The notes below the pieces were generated by a model. It did no database searches. It was not told the DNA's origin and saw nothing but the letters and a program-made list of their open reading frames with translations. DNA of 64,000 nt. Origin: Wenzhouxiangellaceae bacterium. GTDB taxonomy: Bacteria > Pseudomonadota > Gammaproteobacteria > Xanthomonadales > Wenzhouxiangellaceae. The DNA lies in the NCBI GenBank assembly GCA_028289455.1, contig JANQPN010000039.1, positions 124,001 through 188,000 on the forward strand, given 5' to 3'. The translations under genes were made by a program, and so were the position numbers. Shown here piece after piece: positions 47,001 through 54,756 of the stretch (positions within the stretch are counted from its first letter, which is position 1; the number at the start of each line of letters is the position of its first letter).

Positions 47001-49867
47001 CAGTAATAATCCACTTCAGGATCGTTGACCGCGGACCAATCCACTTCAAAACTCTGTCCCTGCCCCACGGTTATTTCCATTTCCCCCTGTAATACCGGCG
47101 GAGGGAAATTAGCCTGGTTGCTACTAAGCAGGCCAACCCTGCCGTCAATCACCTGATCACATGAATTTGCACCTCGACAAACACGGACCCGGTAAGTTGA
47201 ACCAAGAAAATTATCGTTATTAAACTGGAAATTCCATTGTGGCTGCCAGGCTTCACCAACAATTACCTCATCAACCAGTTGCTCATTCAATTCTGCAATA
47301 ATTTGGAATTTAGATGGTTTGCCTGAAGTCGTATGGAAAATTCCCCAGGGATAAGACCAGTACAATTCTACTGAATCTTCAGCTGAGGTGAGCCATTGAT
47401 AACCCACATCTGTCACAGACCGCGGCCCGGTACCTGGTGAAACAACTAAAAACTGACCACTTTGTGCAGGGCTGGAACCTGCCAGGTTACTAGCGACAAC
47501 ATTGATATCGTATAAATGGCCGACTTGACCCTGTAAACCGGTAACCTGAACACTATTGGTATTTGCTGACCCGGATTGAACAACTGCACCATCTTCCAGG
47601 ATCGTCCATTCATAAGTATCAACCGTACCGGTTGATGCTTCCCAGCTCAGTATATGACTGTCCACAAATTCAGCGGACTCAATACCACTACCCGAATTAA
47701 GAGATATGTTGCCTGGAATTGATGGTGGTGCAGTTTCCTGGATAATAACTATCCCACCGCTGCTTCCAGGGCCAGACATGGCTACGGCATCATCGCAGTT
47801 GTTTCCTGAAATCGGGCATGCGTATAAGCTCATAAACACAACGCTACGATCCGGCAGGAGCGGAATTGTTACTGCCTGGCTGTAACCTTCTGTAATTAAG
47901 ACCTGATCTTCAGTCGCAACAGTAAATACTTCTAGACGATACTCTGCAACACCTTGAATCGGCTGGCCGTTTTCATCTACATCGCTCCACTCAACTGTAA
48001 ACTGGCCATCGGTATCTAATGGAAAAACACCAATCACCCCTTCCGTACCGGTGGTATGCCGACCGAATACTTCCGGTAATTGCTGTGGACTGATTGCGAT
48101 TGAAGTTGAACTGTTGGTCGGTATGCTGCACCCAGCTGCGTTGCAAGCCCTAACTCTGTAGTCAAGATATTGAAACTCAGATGCTGCTTGAGTAATGGTT
48201 TGATCAATACACGAAATGAGCGGACCGCCTGTAACCGATGTCCATGGTGCTGTACCTACCGGCTGCCAGCCCAGATTGGCTAATTTGTAATCCCACTCAT
48301 AATAGTCGACATCAGCCCCGGCTCCGCTCCAGCAAAATTGGAACTGGCCGTCTTCATCACGTGGTGGAGAAAAAGAAGGATTTTCGACGTTTGCGAATGA
48401 AGTACTGGAAGGCGCAGGTGGAGGCACTAACGGATTTTCGTAATACCCGGTGACGGTTACACGATCAAGCTCAGCACTGTTAATTCCATTGCTGGCGTTA
48501 TAAATAAAAGTATACCCAGCCTGATTTATCCAGCTTATGGGCTGAGAAATATTTTCACCGCAAAAAAGAGGCGTCGAAGCACCTTCCAAAAAAACACAAG
48601 ACTGAATGAGCGAAGGTTTTCCAGCAAGCGGATCGGTACGCATAGCATCAATTTGCGTGCTGCAGGTTCCCGTAGGCGAAGTCAAAATACATGGATTTGG
48701 TGAAGCCGTAATTACGCCAGTTAGAAACGAGTTCCTTTGAGCAATTGCATTTGTTTGAGTGGCGCCAGACCTTATTGAAGGTGCAGTCGCTCTATTGTCT
48801 GAAGGCTGAGGAGGCACACACAGAACCGAATCACTTTCATCAGTAATAGATCGAGTATTGAAATGACAGCGCTGTAGATTCAGTGCAGATTTACGTGTAC
48901 CACGTAAACCCGAATTTTTAATAAAATGTGTCTGTCGTTGTTCACCAGGAAAGGTTAAATCAGATGCTACCAAACTATCTAAAACCAGATCCATCAAACC
49001 ATCGTTATCAAAATCTGCTAACGATAAGTTAGAGATTTCTGCATTCCAGTTTAACCCCAACAGTTCATTGCTGATTTCAATAACACGGCGTTGATAATTA
49101 TTCTGCTTGCTTATTCCATTTTGCTGGCCTCCAACACTTGACAAAATTAAGCTATGTGGACGACCAGCGCCATTAATCTTCTGAACCAGGATGTCGTCTC
49201 GAAGATCACCATCAAAATCAGCTAAATGTAAAATATTTTCAGCTGCAGAAAGATCTATCCCTATATTTATTTGACTGGTTGATTCACGAGTAAACTTGCC
49301 TGAATCATCACTGTATGCAATATATCCCTTACCACCACGACGAGTCGGCTGCAGGATCAAATCAAACTGATAGTCGCCATTGATATCTGCCAGGTTCACT
49401 TTGAACGCTTTACGATTTGCACTCTGACTCAGCTGACTGAGATTGAACTGCTGATGATGCGACAATTGGAAATTTCCATTGGGGTTATTTTCAGGTTTGC
49501 GTGTATCGCTTAACAACAAATGAAAATCAGCATTTCCCAAAGGAACTATCAGCAGATCATCAAATCCATCACCATTGAAATCGGCTGCCAGGATTTGTGC
49601 CGAACTTGCAGACAATGAAACATTAGTGTCATAAATGCTTAACGGATAATTATGAAACCGTTCATTTGGCTGATGAAACGAGAATGAGATAAATGTCTCA
49701 TGAAACTCATCAAATGCTTGCAGCAATAGATCGGTACGTCCATCGCCATTAAAATCACCACCAATAGCTTTATGCGTGGCTGGGCTCCATGAATAAGACT
49801 GTGCCCATAATGGCGCCGCCATGAAGATCCAAAATAGAACCAAAATAATCCGTTGTTTCATATTCAT
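38012..49867 (-). CDS. Giant secreted SpvB/TcdB/RHS polymorphic toxin with YwqJ-like deaminase tip
   Basis: 3951 residues. A signal peptide (IILVLFWIFMAAPLWAQ) starts it. In order: FG-GAP/VCBS calcium loops (30-330; GDFNGDGRTDLLLQ), fibronectin-III-like modules (about 490-1140), a GEWYDPDYAGTGW element (about 1153) shared with the metzincin protein, an SpvB-type domain (from about 1580; GSMLGGFEVNSNGAATYNIP), more FG-GAP loops, a TcdB middle-type region (about 2396), YD/RHS repeats (about 2740-3455) and the RHS core NRYSYVLNNPATYTDSSG (about 3600). The last 350 residues are the variable tip. It ends with HAE (His3885, Glu3887) and CTNC (Cys3933, Cys3936), the zinc and catalytic pattern of YwqJ-like nucleic-acid deaminases. 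An immunity-like gene follows directly. Confidence 0.9.
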   Translation of the reverse strand: MNMKQRIILVLFWIFMAAPLWAQSYSWSPATHKAIGGDFNGDGRTDLLLQAFDEFHETFISFSFHQPNERFHNYPLSIYDTNVSLSASSAQILAADFNGDGFDDLLIVPLGNADFHLLLSDTRKPENNPNGNFQLSHHQQFNLSQLSQSANRKAFKVNLADINGDYQFDLILQPTRRGGKGYIAYSDDSGKFTRESTSQINIGIDLSAAENILHLADFDGDLRDDILVQKINGAGRPHSLILSSVGGQQNGISKQNNYQRRVIEISNELLGLNWNAEISNLSLADFDNDGLMDLVLDSLVASDLTFPGEQRQTHFIKNSGLRGTRKSALNLQRCHFNTRSITDESDSVLCVPPQPSDNRATAPSIRSGATQTNAIAQRNSFLTGVITASPNPCILTSPTGTCSTQIDAMRTDPLAGKPSLIQSCVFLEGASTPLFCGENISQPISWINQAGYTFIYNASNGINSAELDRVTVTGYYENPLVPPPAPSSTSFANVENPSFSPPRDEDGQFQFCWSGAGADVDYYEWDYKLANLGWQPVGTAPWTSVTGGPLISCIDQTITQAASEFQYLDYRVRACNAAGCSIPTNSSTSIAISPQQLPEVFGRHTTGTEGVIGVFPLDTDGQFTVEWSDVDENGQPIQGVAEYRLEVFTVATEDQVLITEGYSQAVTIPLLPDRSVVFMSLYACPISGNNCDDAVAMSGPGSSGGIVIIQETAPPSIPGNISLNSGSGIESAEFVDSHILSWEASTGTVDTYEWTILEDGAVVQSGSANTNSVQVTGLQGQVGHLYDINVVASNLAGSSPAQSGQFLVVSPGTGPRSVTDVGYQWLTSAEDSVELYWSYPWGIFHTTSGKPSKFQIIAELNEQLVDEVIVGEAWQPQWNFQFNNDNFLGSTYRVRVCRGANSCDQVIDGRVGLLSSNQANFPPPVLQGEMEITVGQGQSFEVDWSAVNDPEVDYYWVRERISGPASEVTLFYSTEAGHLLRRNQPGTYEYVVAACRRDREHGDSCGTSSTATKTVTVTDQSNPQEVLICESSYNNGDWTLAVEYDQNAFFSTNSTPDYFRAMPFPYGDPIELKVVEFENRFGYSLAGVTSGTWQVQACTGTGMCGAAQILEVDNQTVIDDSNNSCTPPTQTQGLGVANRGNTGTPGGPDQLPPGEWYDPDYAGTGWSFYWNSGIDPLQGIFGETYDLFAFWFTYEERDGVWTPVWLYSVLKLDQGSNDTYRGSLIYNEQLGGGATNVTNVGTMSVQFDVNTANTSQVLVRIPDINGINGFDGEPFPLYEPHRLSFAPTFEGNGENCPPWQNIPDNEIEHYRGMWSKAGTDDPLTDSFTALNWIQKYFESMVVPTYDADGSPIWFRGETIDCNATPTRNNTIDLYAVDEGFDPRETTPPDFFNGGDGLDRTFIGEINRRYFESAFEISEMSFNFDLSSYVGRDGSLTITDQSSTKDANFHRIDFRIEGEPLNSPANTCYLNDGQQICRVLLTWYSHDNFQDIEVYRCNVQGTACSFIAEDLWPTQIDFLDSISSLTQGNYFYELRNPLSGTNDESVIARSGILQVSNDPPPVPEVDMPPPPALMSEIPTLVEGPIAVGSMLGGFEVNSNGAATYNIPILTVPGTGGLSPNVSLNYNSRADNGPMGMGWAIAGTSIITRCGQTVIHDGIPSAVTFNSQDRLCLDGQRLMNITHSDPNNYWLTDSEYRTELDQFARVSWVTPDEGGDYLLVELPNGSKSTYGRLENSRVIGHPGTDLYAWAQDTLKDSSGNFIRYKYIKFGGTQTVEFYLHKIRYTGHDADGDFEGDAVGDTEHEPFAEIVFDYETTNRTDVFTRYIGGAEFRQTRRLLRVVSSSQRNGNGDQITLRHYTPTYAVDGVGRSIVTEIQECGFDSSNTVSQGQMSCFAPTKFDWLESKTAINGSNQIVGLPQALNISSIRAVDFNGTGRQDLIYVDSIFTNNGPESTFAGALADLASTGVDVDFSNVLGLSTLFQFETDQIFEQGGRWAIMDYDANGFQDIIIGTYTIDEAGETVASSWQAIRWDGTNAELVENLGNLPPSTVTGRDPFVSASQIQVQDINADGYPDLIYQANDVLVKLGLYVSLHRGRVDPTDPDQSVFAEPVRIAEPVVEIPEGAEPLDSGPPGNRMRVRTADYNGDGAADFLAKYSQRLCPEDQSQQCSDPITFQCNIGGNDQAFCHSQWYVYIADGQGGFAPPEAIARSTECEADTCNTSLPLVDDDKVQLVDVNNDGLADLLYADQQGVDPSMPDDAVWKYRLNDGLGVAGMPDINIGEIPEGQSLRLVDIDGNGFLDLLYPDPTVAADSDSRTWVVRYWQHDGYQPVESTNIQAGDIVDDQDTSLFLDANGDGRTDHLFIDREPGVAATMANLVLGNDSSTDPGMNDEFMARNVINHITDGLDAEITIGYLPMSDRNVYTRSTNANQIDHCRYIIDSSLQANCQRTAVYDLILPVYLVSDVVTTAPAVDLSVDSDDNIIVNTPTEENFQQYYYQGAKLQGGGRGLLGFAINASYNLQNQLLSSSRLEQVFPVIGRPLQTRSEALQGMAADNPFPPSIGGAPDFDQNIDPCLDDPMNPVCDPCFGSMDCEPLRATGESGVVVINESSNIWAVKSSPADISNQALFPYATHVEQHSYDLVSGNLLLNTLTEIESVDDYGNPLDLYTDYVRVDDSTALRQSTSNLFENRTDTRWQLGLLNRVTVTSNRDDELVCVLATLPSVNDDCIARTISYTYDLATGLLEEETLEPDGQDRIKLSTSYSIDAYGNVTGTTIRNNNNIILRSNSLTYDDLHRLPVEQTNSYGQRVSSVFLNLYGNPLLIDDIDRVGTILTYDRMGRVYSSYNETGAWSNINYLNGPGFECPNIPGAETWSRIQSESGGNGLTTICIDQLGREIRTVEQPFDGLSATHANEFIYTDTYYDSVGRVSRISEPYFSGASENIVWNDVVYDQLSRPVLRSNANREKAWFEYDGLVTNFMDARGVLHAQQRNILGEISQVTDDVGGANQAVTSYEYNAVGDLIQVTDPEGHSQYLTYNVRGHRITLDDPDLGVLGYRFTALGELQRQFARRPSGGGELIEYSYDLLGRTVVRNDYQDADDINDTSPGGLVDHAVWVFNNQAAPVNPVEIESIGKLTSEYVERAGETPFSRGYIYDGLGRVKQINTTIIRDLGVGDNGESFVERFTYGSYSRLFQAFNVLGNNSGQQYHFTPRGYLESIRESANSSIGYAAYEDLNARGQVERLRYGNNQITRNGYDAIGRLTSIDTGGFGFNSEVQNLNYTYDELGNLKIRDDQRAEQKETFLYDALSRLRSVTYENSTGAQVVTQSLRYDRSGNILCRQADSACTSNPNVANYLYGQGSAGPHAATQYTDDNNVQFTYQYDFKGNQISRIGDNNETRDVTYSIFDKPISIADGNGRVTEFAYGTDRARYLRQDVLNGVLLGETVYVGNVEVVTRLNQLREFRRNIAGVAIATSTSFNSANPELVYTHRDHLNSVDTFTDSDGDVVNYSTGEGRLSFDAFGNRRDPENWLNTSYTIPQDINLLTQYGFTDQEHVDDLGFIHYNGRIYDPQLARFMQADPVVQFPLFGQSLNRYSYVLNNPATYTDSSGFEIDDGGSGIVIGFNAGIPVFGNSRPLERDPFILISFEGALLQVDVDVVDTALQSRDITPEQLFGMQIGGVFDFTTTGIVEGIEAPNILAEAIGNLFSFAYRIDGSQVNFFTRTALSKGEAFDNNVAALTLLVPAAPAVSAGASGTSRLVSAISARFKTIFGRLTSKFDLRSRLIREAADIIANSSQNQLRAKAALSRARVAGTSIETRSFTNLKGSVTNFPGIRRIDNDFFEVVDEDAFIDRITQLFAQEINILTPQVRARILDFVRGRQLSTGDGIPGLHAEVQAYNAVLRQIQNLRQVPLDINIQIGTIKLGKTSSLGVQGQPFKACTNCGGIIPRTVDVFTGRR

Positions 49868-50108
49868 TGCCTAATGCTGTAGTTATCAAGCTGTATCAAA
49901 TCCAGAATCAGCAAATTGCCAAAATGAATAATCAACAGCACAAATCCTTCTCAAAACGGCCACGCACATGCTTGGCCTGTTCTGCCTTGTTTCTATTACG
50001 CGTAGTCGAAGGAAAAAGTGGTTCAATGAATTTTTTGCAGAGGAACAAAACCCAGCAATATGGTTATACTTAACTATTTATAGAATCCTGCCGTTGGGGA
50101 GCTTTGTC

Positions 50109-52796
50109 ATGAAATGTTTTCTCATTGCCTGTTTACTGCTGGTGACTGCCTCAGCACTGCATGCCCAAACCACCGTATTCGTCGATCCAGCCCTGGGCTG
50201 CAACGGCCAGACCCCCTGTTTCGCCACCATTCAGCAGGGCGTAAATAGTGCCGGTGGTGGGGATTCCACAGTGAATATTTTCCCGGGCACTTACAACGAA
50301 AGCGTCGACATCAGCCTGATGGGCACTACCGGGGGATTGATGCAGGGCAATCTAATACTTCAGGGTGTGGATGCAGTGGGCAGCCCTTCGGTTGGGCTGG
50401 CGAATATTTCAGGTACCGGTGGCGTGCTGGGCGAAGCAATCTGGAATTCCGTGAATCCGTTTCCTTTTGGACTGACGGTTAACGGAATCAACATCACTTC
50501 AGCCAGTACCGATGCCATGGATATCGAAGGCATCAGCGGTGCAGTAACCCTAACTGATCTAGAGGCCACCAATGCGCTTTTTGACGGCATCGATATCCGT
50601 GCACAGGGAAACGTCACCCTGACCCGGGTGAATGCTGACGGCAACGGCAATGACGGCATTCAAATTGTGGTTGAAGATGCAGGCAATGTAATCATCACCG
50701 ATTCCACAGCCAGTAATAATACTTCTGATAATGACCCATCGGTTGAGGACGACGACGACGGTATCGCAATCGATCTGCATGATGGTTTTATCCAATTGAC
50801 CAATGTGACCGTCGCCGACAATGGCGATGACGGCATTCGTATCAGACCGTTCAGTACCTTTTCTCTTATCACAGATCCGGACACTGGTCTGCTGGTAGTC
50901 GACGATACCGATTTTGACTTCAGCACCATTTCATCCATCACGCTCGATAATGTCCTGATGAGTGGTAACGGCAGCCAAAGTGCAGAAACAGGCGACGGGA
51001 TTAATGTTAGAAATGTTTTTGAAATTAATTTCTTTGACGGCGTGGCCGACCGGACTGTGAGAAATTACGGAAGCATTATCGATATCGATATACTTTTCAG
51101 TATTGCTGAAGACAACGGCAGTGATGGCTTCCAACTGGAAGCCACGACCAACGGTGATGTCACTGTTATGGACACCATATCCCGGCGCAACGGTACTGAT
51201 GGCTACGAAATCAACAGCGGCGAGGTTCCCAGTCTCAGTCCAACTTCGGATGATATTTCCAATTATACTATTGCCACTTTAGATACCTTAACCATGATCC
51301 GGTCACAGGCCATTGATAATGATAATGACGGGTTCCAACTGGAATCTGAAGATGGCCCAAATTCCAGGGAACTGGTCAACAACATTACTTTGCAAGACAC
51401 AGTGGCCAGCGGAAACGGTGCTGTGGGTACATCAGATGGTTACGAACTGGGTGCTCTTAATCAGGTCAGCCTGACCAGAGTCACTGCCATTAATAACGGA
51501 GGGCCTGATGATTCCTCTGGTGATGGTATTGAAATCGGTTCAGGCGCAGATGCCAATTATACCCCGCAAACCATCATCGCCAATGATATTGTTGCGATCA
51601 ACAACTCCGATGACAACCTGGAATTTCAGGCATTCGGCAATATAACGGTTTCATCGGTCATAGCTCGTGATAACTCCTCACCCAATGATGAAGATGACGG
51701 CATCGAACTGGAGACCATTGACGGCGGCAATATCCTGTTGCGTGACTGCAATGTCTCCGGCATGTTTGGTGACGGCCTGGACTTAAACGCAAGAAACGGT
51801 GGCAGCATCACCGTGCTTCGCTGCAATGTAACCGGTAATGCCCAGGATGGTATCGATACGGTTAAAAGCAGTGAAGACGACGGTACGATCTCTGCGGATG
51901 GAGCCAACAACAGTGCTGTGAATATTCAATCCGTATTTGTCAGCGGCAATGGTGATGACGGTATCCAAACCGCCTCACTGATGGGGCCGGTGACCATTGC
52001 CGGCAGCTGCGTCGATGGCGAACCCAGCAGCGGGATATTTGTCATGCAGACAGCCGGTGATCTCAACATAACCGACAGCGCCACCCTGGCAAATTCTGGT
52101 GAAGGTATCCGCCTGCGCGATCTGAATGCTGGAACCTACAGCATTGACGGCAACAATATAGCCGGGAATACCAATGGTATTTTCAGCGACAGTTTCGGTA
52201 CTATCGATGCCAGCGGCAGCTTCTGGGGCAATGCCACCGGCCCCACTGATCCAGCCAACCCCGGCGGAACCGGCGACAGCATCATCGATGGCAGCAACGG
52301 TGGTATCGGCATTGTTAACTTCACGCCATTTTTGACTACCCCCGCTCCGTTTGCACCTGACTGCACACCGGTCGTAACTGATTTACCGGATATTCCCGAT
52401 TTGGCCATCACTAAAACCGGCACAGGCGGTTTTGAAGGAATACAAGTCACCTATACCATCACAGTTACCAATCCAGGCACAGTTGATGTGATCGGCGCCA
52501 CAGTTACAGATATTCTCCCTGCTAATTTGAATAATGCGAACTGGAGCTGTCTTGCCACCGGCGGCGCAGCCTGTACTGCAAACGGCAGTGGAGACATTTC
52601 CGACACAGCTGATATACCGGTCGGCGGCAGCCTGGTTTACACCCTGACAGCCGATATTCTGGCCCTGGAAGGTGAGACGGTTACCAACACAGCCACCGTG
52701 GCCACACCGGCAGGCGTCGTGGATGGCATTCCACCCAATAACTCCGCTACGGATTCCTTTCTCAGCGGGCTGTTTATTGATGGGTTTGAGGGATAA
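50109..52796 (+). CDS. Secreted right-handed beta-helix protein with DUF11 domain and DGFE tag
   Basis: 895 residues. I chose the ATG at 50109, which has GGGGAG at the right spacing and begins a clear signal peptide (KCFLIACLLLVTASALHAQ); the frame from 49968 adds an implausible leader. The body is a long beta helix of Asn/Asp/Gly-rich coils (VNADGNGNDGIQIVVEDAGN), similar to NosD or pectate-lyase-like folds. A DUF11-type repeat lies near the C-terminus (VTYTITVTNPGTVDVIGATV). The end is LFIDGFEG, the tag shared with other secreted proteins here. It is divergent from the RHS gene across 241 bases. Confidence 0.85.
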   Translation: MKCFLIACLLLVTASALHAQTTVFVDPALGCNGQTPCFATIQQGVNSAGGGDSTVNIFPGTYNESVDISLMGTTGGLMQGNLILQGVDAVGSPSVGLANISGTGGVLGEAIWNSVNPFPFGLTVNGINITSASTDAMDIEGISGAVTLTDLEATNALFDGIDIRAQGNVTLTRVNADGNGNDGIQIVVEDAGNVIITDSTASNNTSDNDPSVEDDDDGIAIDLHDGFIQLTNVTVADNGDDGIRIRPFSTFSLITDPDTGLLVVDDTDFDFSTISSITLDNVLMSGNGSQSAETGDGINVRNVFEINFFDGVADRTVRNYGSIIDIDILFSIAEDNGSDGFQLEATTNGDVTVMDTISRRNGTDGYEINSGEVPSLSPTSDDISNYTIATLDTLTMIRSQAIDNDNDGFQLESEDGPNSRELVNNITLQDTVASGNGAVGTSDGYELGALNQVSLTRVTAINNGGPDDSSGDGIEIGSGADANYTPQTIIANDIVAINNSDDNLEFQAFGNITVSSVIARDNSSPNDEDDGIELETIDGGNILLRDCNVSGMFGDGLDLNARNGGSITVLRCNVTGNAQDGIDTVKSSEDDGTISADGANNSAVNIQSVFVSGNGDDGIQTASLMGPVTIAGSCVDGEPSSGIFVMQTAGDLNITDSATLANSGEGIRLRDLNAGTYSIDGNNIAGNTNGIFSDSFGTIDASGSFWGNATGPTDPANPGGTGDSIIDGSNGGIGIVNFTPFLTTPAPFAPDCTPVVTDLPDIPDLAITKTGTGGFEGIQVTYTITVTNPGTVDVIGATVTDILPANLNNANWSCLATGGAACTANGSGDISDTADIPVGGSLVYTLTADILALEGETVTNTATVATPAGVVDGIPPNNSATDSFLSGLFIDGFEG

Positions 52797-52839
52797 ACAG
52801 CTCATCAAAATATAGCGGTTCTGCCTATACCCGCCTAAC

Positions 52840-52906
52840 TGTAAGAGCGCACATGTGCGCGACCGGCTTTGATGTGGATCTGGTCGCACACATGTGTGCT
52901 GCTACA
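52840..52906. repeat. Inverted pair of REP-like elements
   Basis: One element at 52840-52866 (core GAGCGCACATGTGCGCGACC) is followed after about 12 bases by an inverted variant at 52879-52906 (core GGTCGCACACATGTGTGC). Each is itself palindromic. Such GCGCAC-ATG-TGCGC units resemble the REP/BIME repeats common in Pseudomonas and xanthomonads. They lie in the gap after the beta-helix gene. Confidence 0.65.
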
Positions 52907-52940
52907 AACCGATAACACTGCATGCGATTCAAATAGTTAT

Positions 52941-54725
52941 ATGAGCATTGCACCGATAATGCGATATGTACTGCTGGCAGTAGTCGCCCTTAGCAGCAGC
53001 TGTCATGCCCCTCCCCCCTGGATATCAGCTTCAAATTGCCCGACAACTGATTTATCGCCTGCTATTCTTAATCAGCTGTTTACCAGCATTGATCAAGGCA
53101 AACGCCAAATCCAAATAAACGATCTTTCTTCAAATACGACATTCTGTATTGCTTTTGTTACTGCTTCAGATAACAGTTACAACACGAAAGTCACCATGGG
53201 TAAAGGCAACGGCATCAACAAAGCGGTTGCAGATGCAATCAGGCAGTTTCCACAGCAACACCTCATCAGCAGCCGGCACTTTAAGTTGGACCTGGTTGAT
53301 CAGGTGGTGGAGGTTGACATCAACAACACCCTTCTCCGACCGCGCAGCCTGTGGGGACTGGCCACAGGCTCAGATCAGCAAACTGCCCTGCTTCCTGATG
53401 AGGTGCTGGCCGGCCGAATTATCAGCAATGCAATGGAATACCGTCCGGACAGACTGGTGAGTTGGCTTGAATGGAACCCGGAGCGCTTGTCCGACAATGA
53501 TCCGGTATGGCAATACCGCTTCAGCACCCGCAGCTGGTATTGGCACGCAGACGAAGCCAAGCCGTTATATCGTGGCCATTTTCTGGCATTCGACTTAAGT
53601 GAGCAGGCTTTGCTTGAGTCAATCAGTGAGGCTGCTGACTATCTGACCCGCTCAATTGATGAAGACGGCCGTTTTGTCTACAACTACCTGCCCAAAACCG
53701 ATCAGGAAGGCAGCGGTTACAACATTCTGCGGCATGCCGGTACGCTGTATTCCTTGCTGGAATGGTATCAGGAGAGGCCGAATCCAGAACTGTTGGCAGC
53801 AGTGGAGCGTGGACTGAATTATTTATGGCGTCAGACAGGTCATTGTCAGGGCGCTGATGTCATGCGAATTGCAGATTTGATCTGTATCGTCGAGGACGGC
53901 GAAATCAAGCTGGGCGGCAATGCCTTGGCTGTTCTTGCCATGACTGAACACCATCGCATCACCAATGATCCACGCTGGCTGGAACCGGCCACAGCTCTGG
54001 CTGGATGGTTGCTGCACAATCAATCCGAATCAGGTGAGTTCAGCCCGCACAAATGGCTGTTCCCATCCGGCGAGGCCTCTGATTTTGTTTCCGGTTACTA
54101 CCCGGGCGAAGCCCTTTACGCACTTACCCGTCTGTACCAGAGCGATCCTGACACAAGATGGTTGGATGCTGCCAATCGCGGCGCAGACTGGTTGATCAAT
54201 GTTCGTGATGCAGGAAAGTCCGTGGATCAACTGGATCACGATCACTGGCTGATGTATGCACTGTGGGAGCTGCATCAGCTGTCCACGCATCCGGATTACC
54301 TGCAGCATGCTTTCCGAATTACCGATGCCATTCTGAGTAGTCAGAATCTTGAGCTGCCAGTCAACAATTCCGGTGAGTTCGACTGGCATGGCAGCTATTA
54401 CCGTCCTCCACGCACTACCCCGACCGCCACCCGCTCGGAAGCACTGATCAATGCCGCCAGGCTGGCAGCCGATACCGGCAATCAAAAGTTCCCCGCGATT
54501 GCCAACGGCTTATGTGCAGCCACCCGTTTTCAACTGCAGACCCAGTTTCGGCCGGAAAACAGCCTTTATCTGCCTAATCCTAAACGCGCCCTGGGCGGGT
54601 TTCATCGTGGGTTGGAAACTTTCGGCACACGGATTGATTATGTCCAACATAACATCAGTGCCATGCTTGGTATGGTTAATCTGCAGCGGGCCGACTTGAT
54701 TGATTGCAGTAGTCGCCAACCTTAA
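52941..54725 (+). CDS. Exported protein with an alpha-toroid-like domain, unknown function
   Basis: 594 residues from the ATG at 52941; an ATG at 52959 is as good and both ribosome sites are weak. A signal peptide runs to about SSSCHA; the Cys could be lipidated, but the lipobox is imperfect. The N-terminal 200 residues are unrecognised. From about residue 230 a run of helices (AADYLTRSIDEDGRFVYNY, GTLYSLLEWYQERPNPELL, GGNALAVLAMTEHH) looks like an (alpha/alpha)6 barrel of the type in glycoside hydrolases or epimerases. No catalytic pair can be named. It precedes the deo genes by 31 bases, but no functional link is apparent. Confidence 0.68.
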   Translation: MSIAPIMRYVLLAVVALSSSCHAPPPWISASNCPTTDLSPAILNQLFTSIDQGKRQIQINDLSSNTTFCIAFVTASDNSYNTKVTMGKGNGINKAVADAIRQFPQQHLISSRHFKLDLVDQVVEVDINNTLLRPRSLWGLATGSDQQTALLPDEVLAGRIISNAMEYRPDRLVSWLEWNPERLSDNDPVWQYRFSTRSWYWHADEAKPLYRGHFLAFDLSEQALLESISEAADYLTRSIDEDGRFVYNYLPKTDQEGSGYNILRHAGTLYSLLEWYQERPNPELLAAVERGLNYLWRQTGHCQGADVMRIADLICIVEDGEIKLGGNALAVLAMTEHHRITNDPRWLEPATALAGWLLHNQSESGEFSPHKWLFPSGEASDFVSGYYPGEALYALTRLYQSDPDTRWLDAANRGADWLINVRDAGKSVDQLDHDHWLMYALWELHQLSTHPDYLQHAFRITDAILSSQNLELPVNNSGEFDWHGSYYRPPRTTPTATRSEALINAARLAADTGNQKFPAIANGLCAATRFQLQTQFRPENSLYLPNPKRALGGFHRGLETFGTRIDYVQHNISAMLGMVNLQRADLIDCSSRQP

Positions 54726-54756
54726 ACCGGACACCTGGTTCGGTTAAAATCCAGGG

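Noticed and set aside
49867..50073. 68-codon plus-strand frame between the RHS and beta-helix genes
   Set aside because: It starts on the RHS start codon's reverse side and has no homologous sequence or ribosome site.
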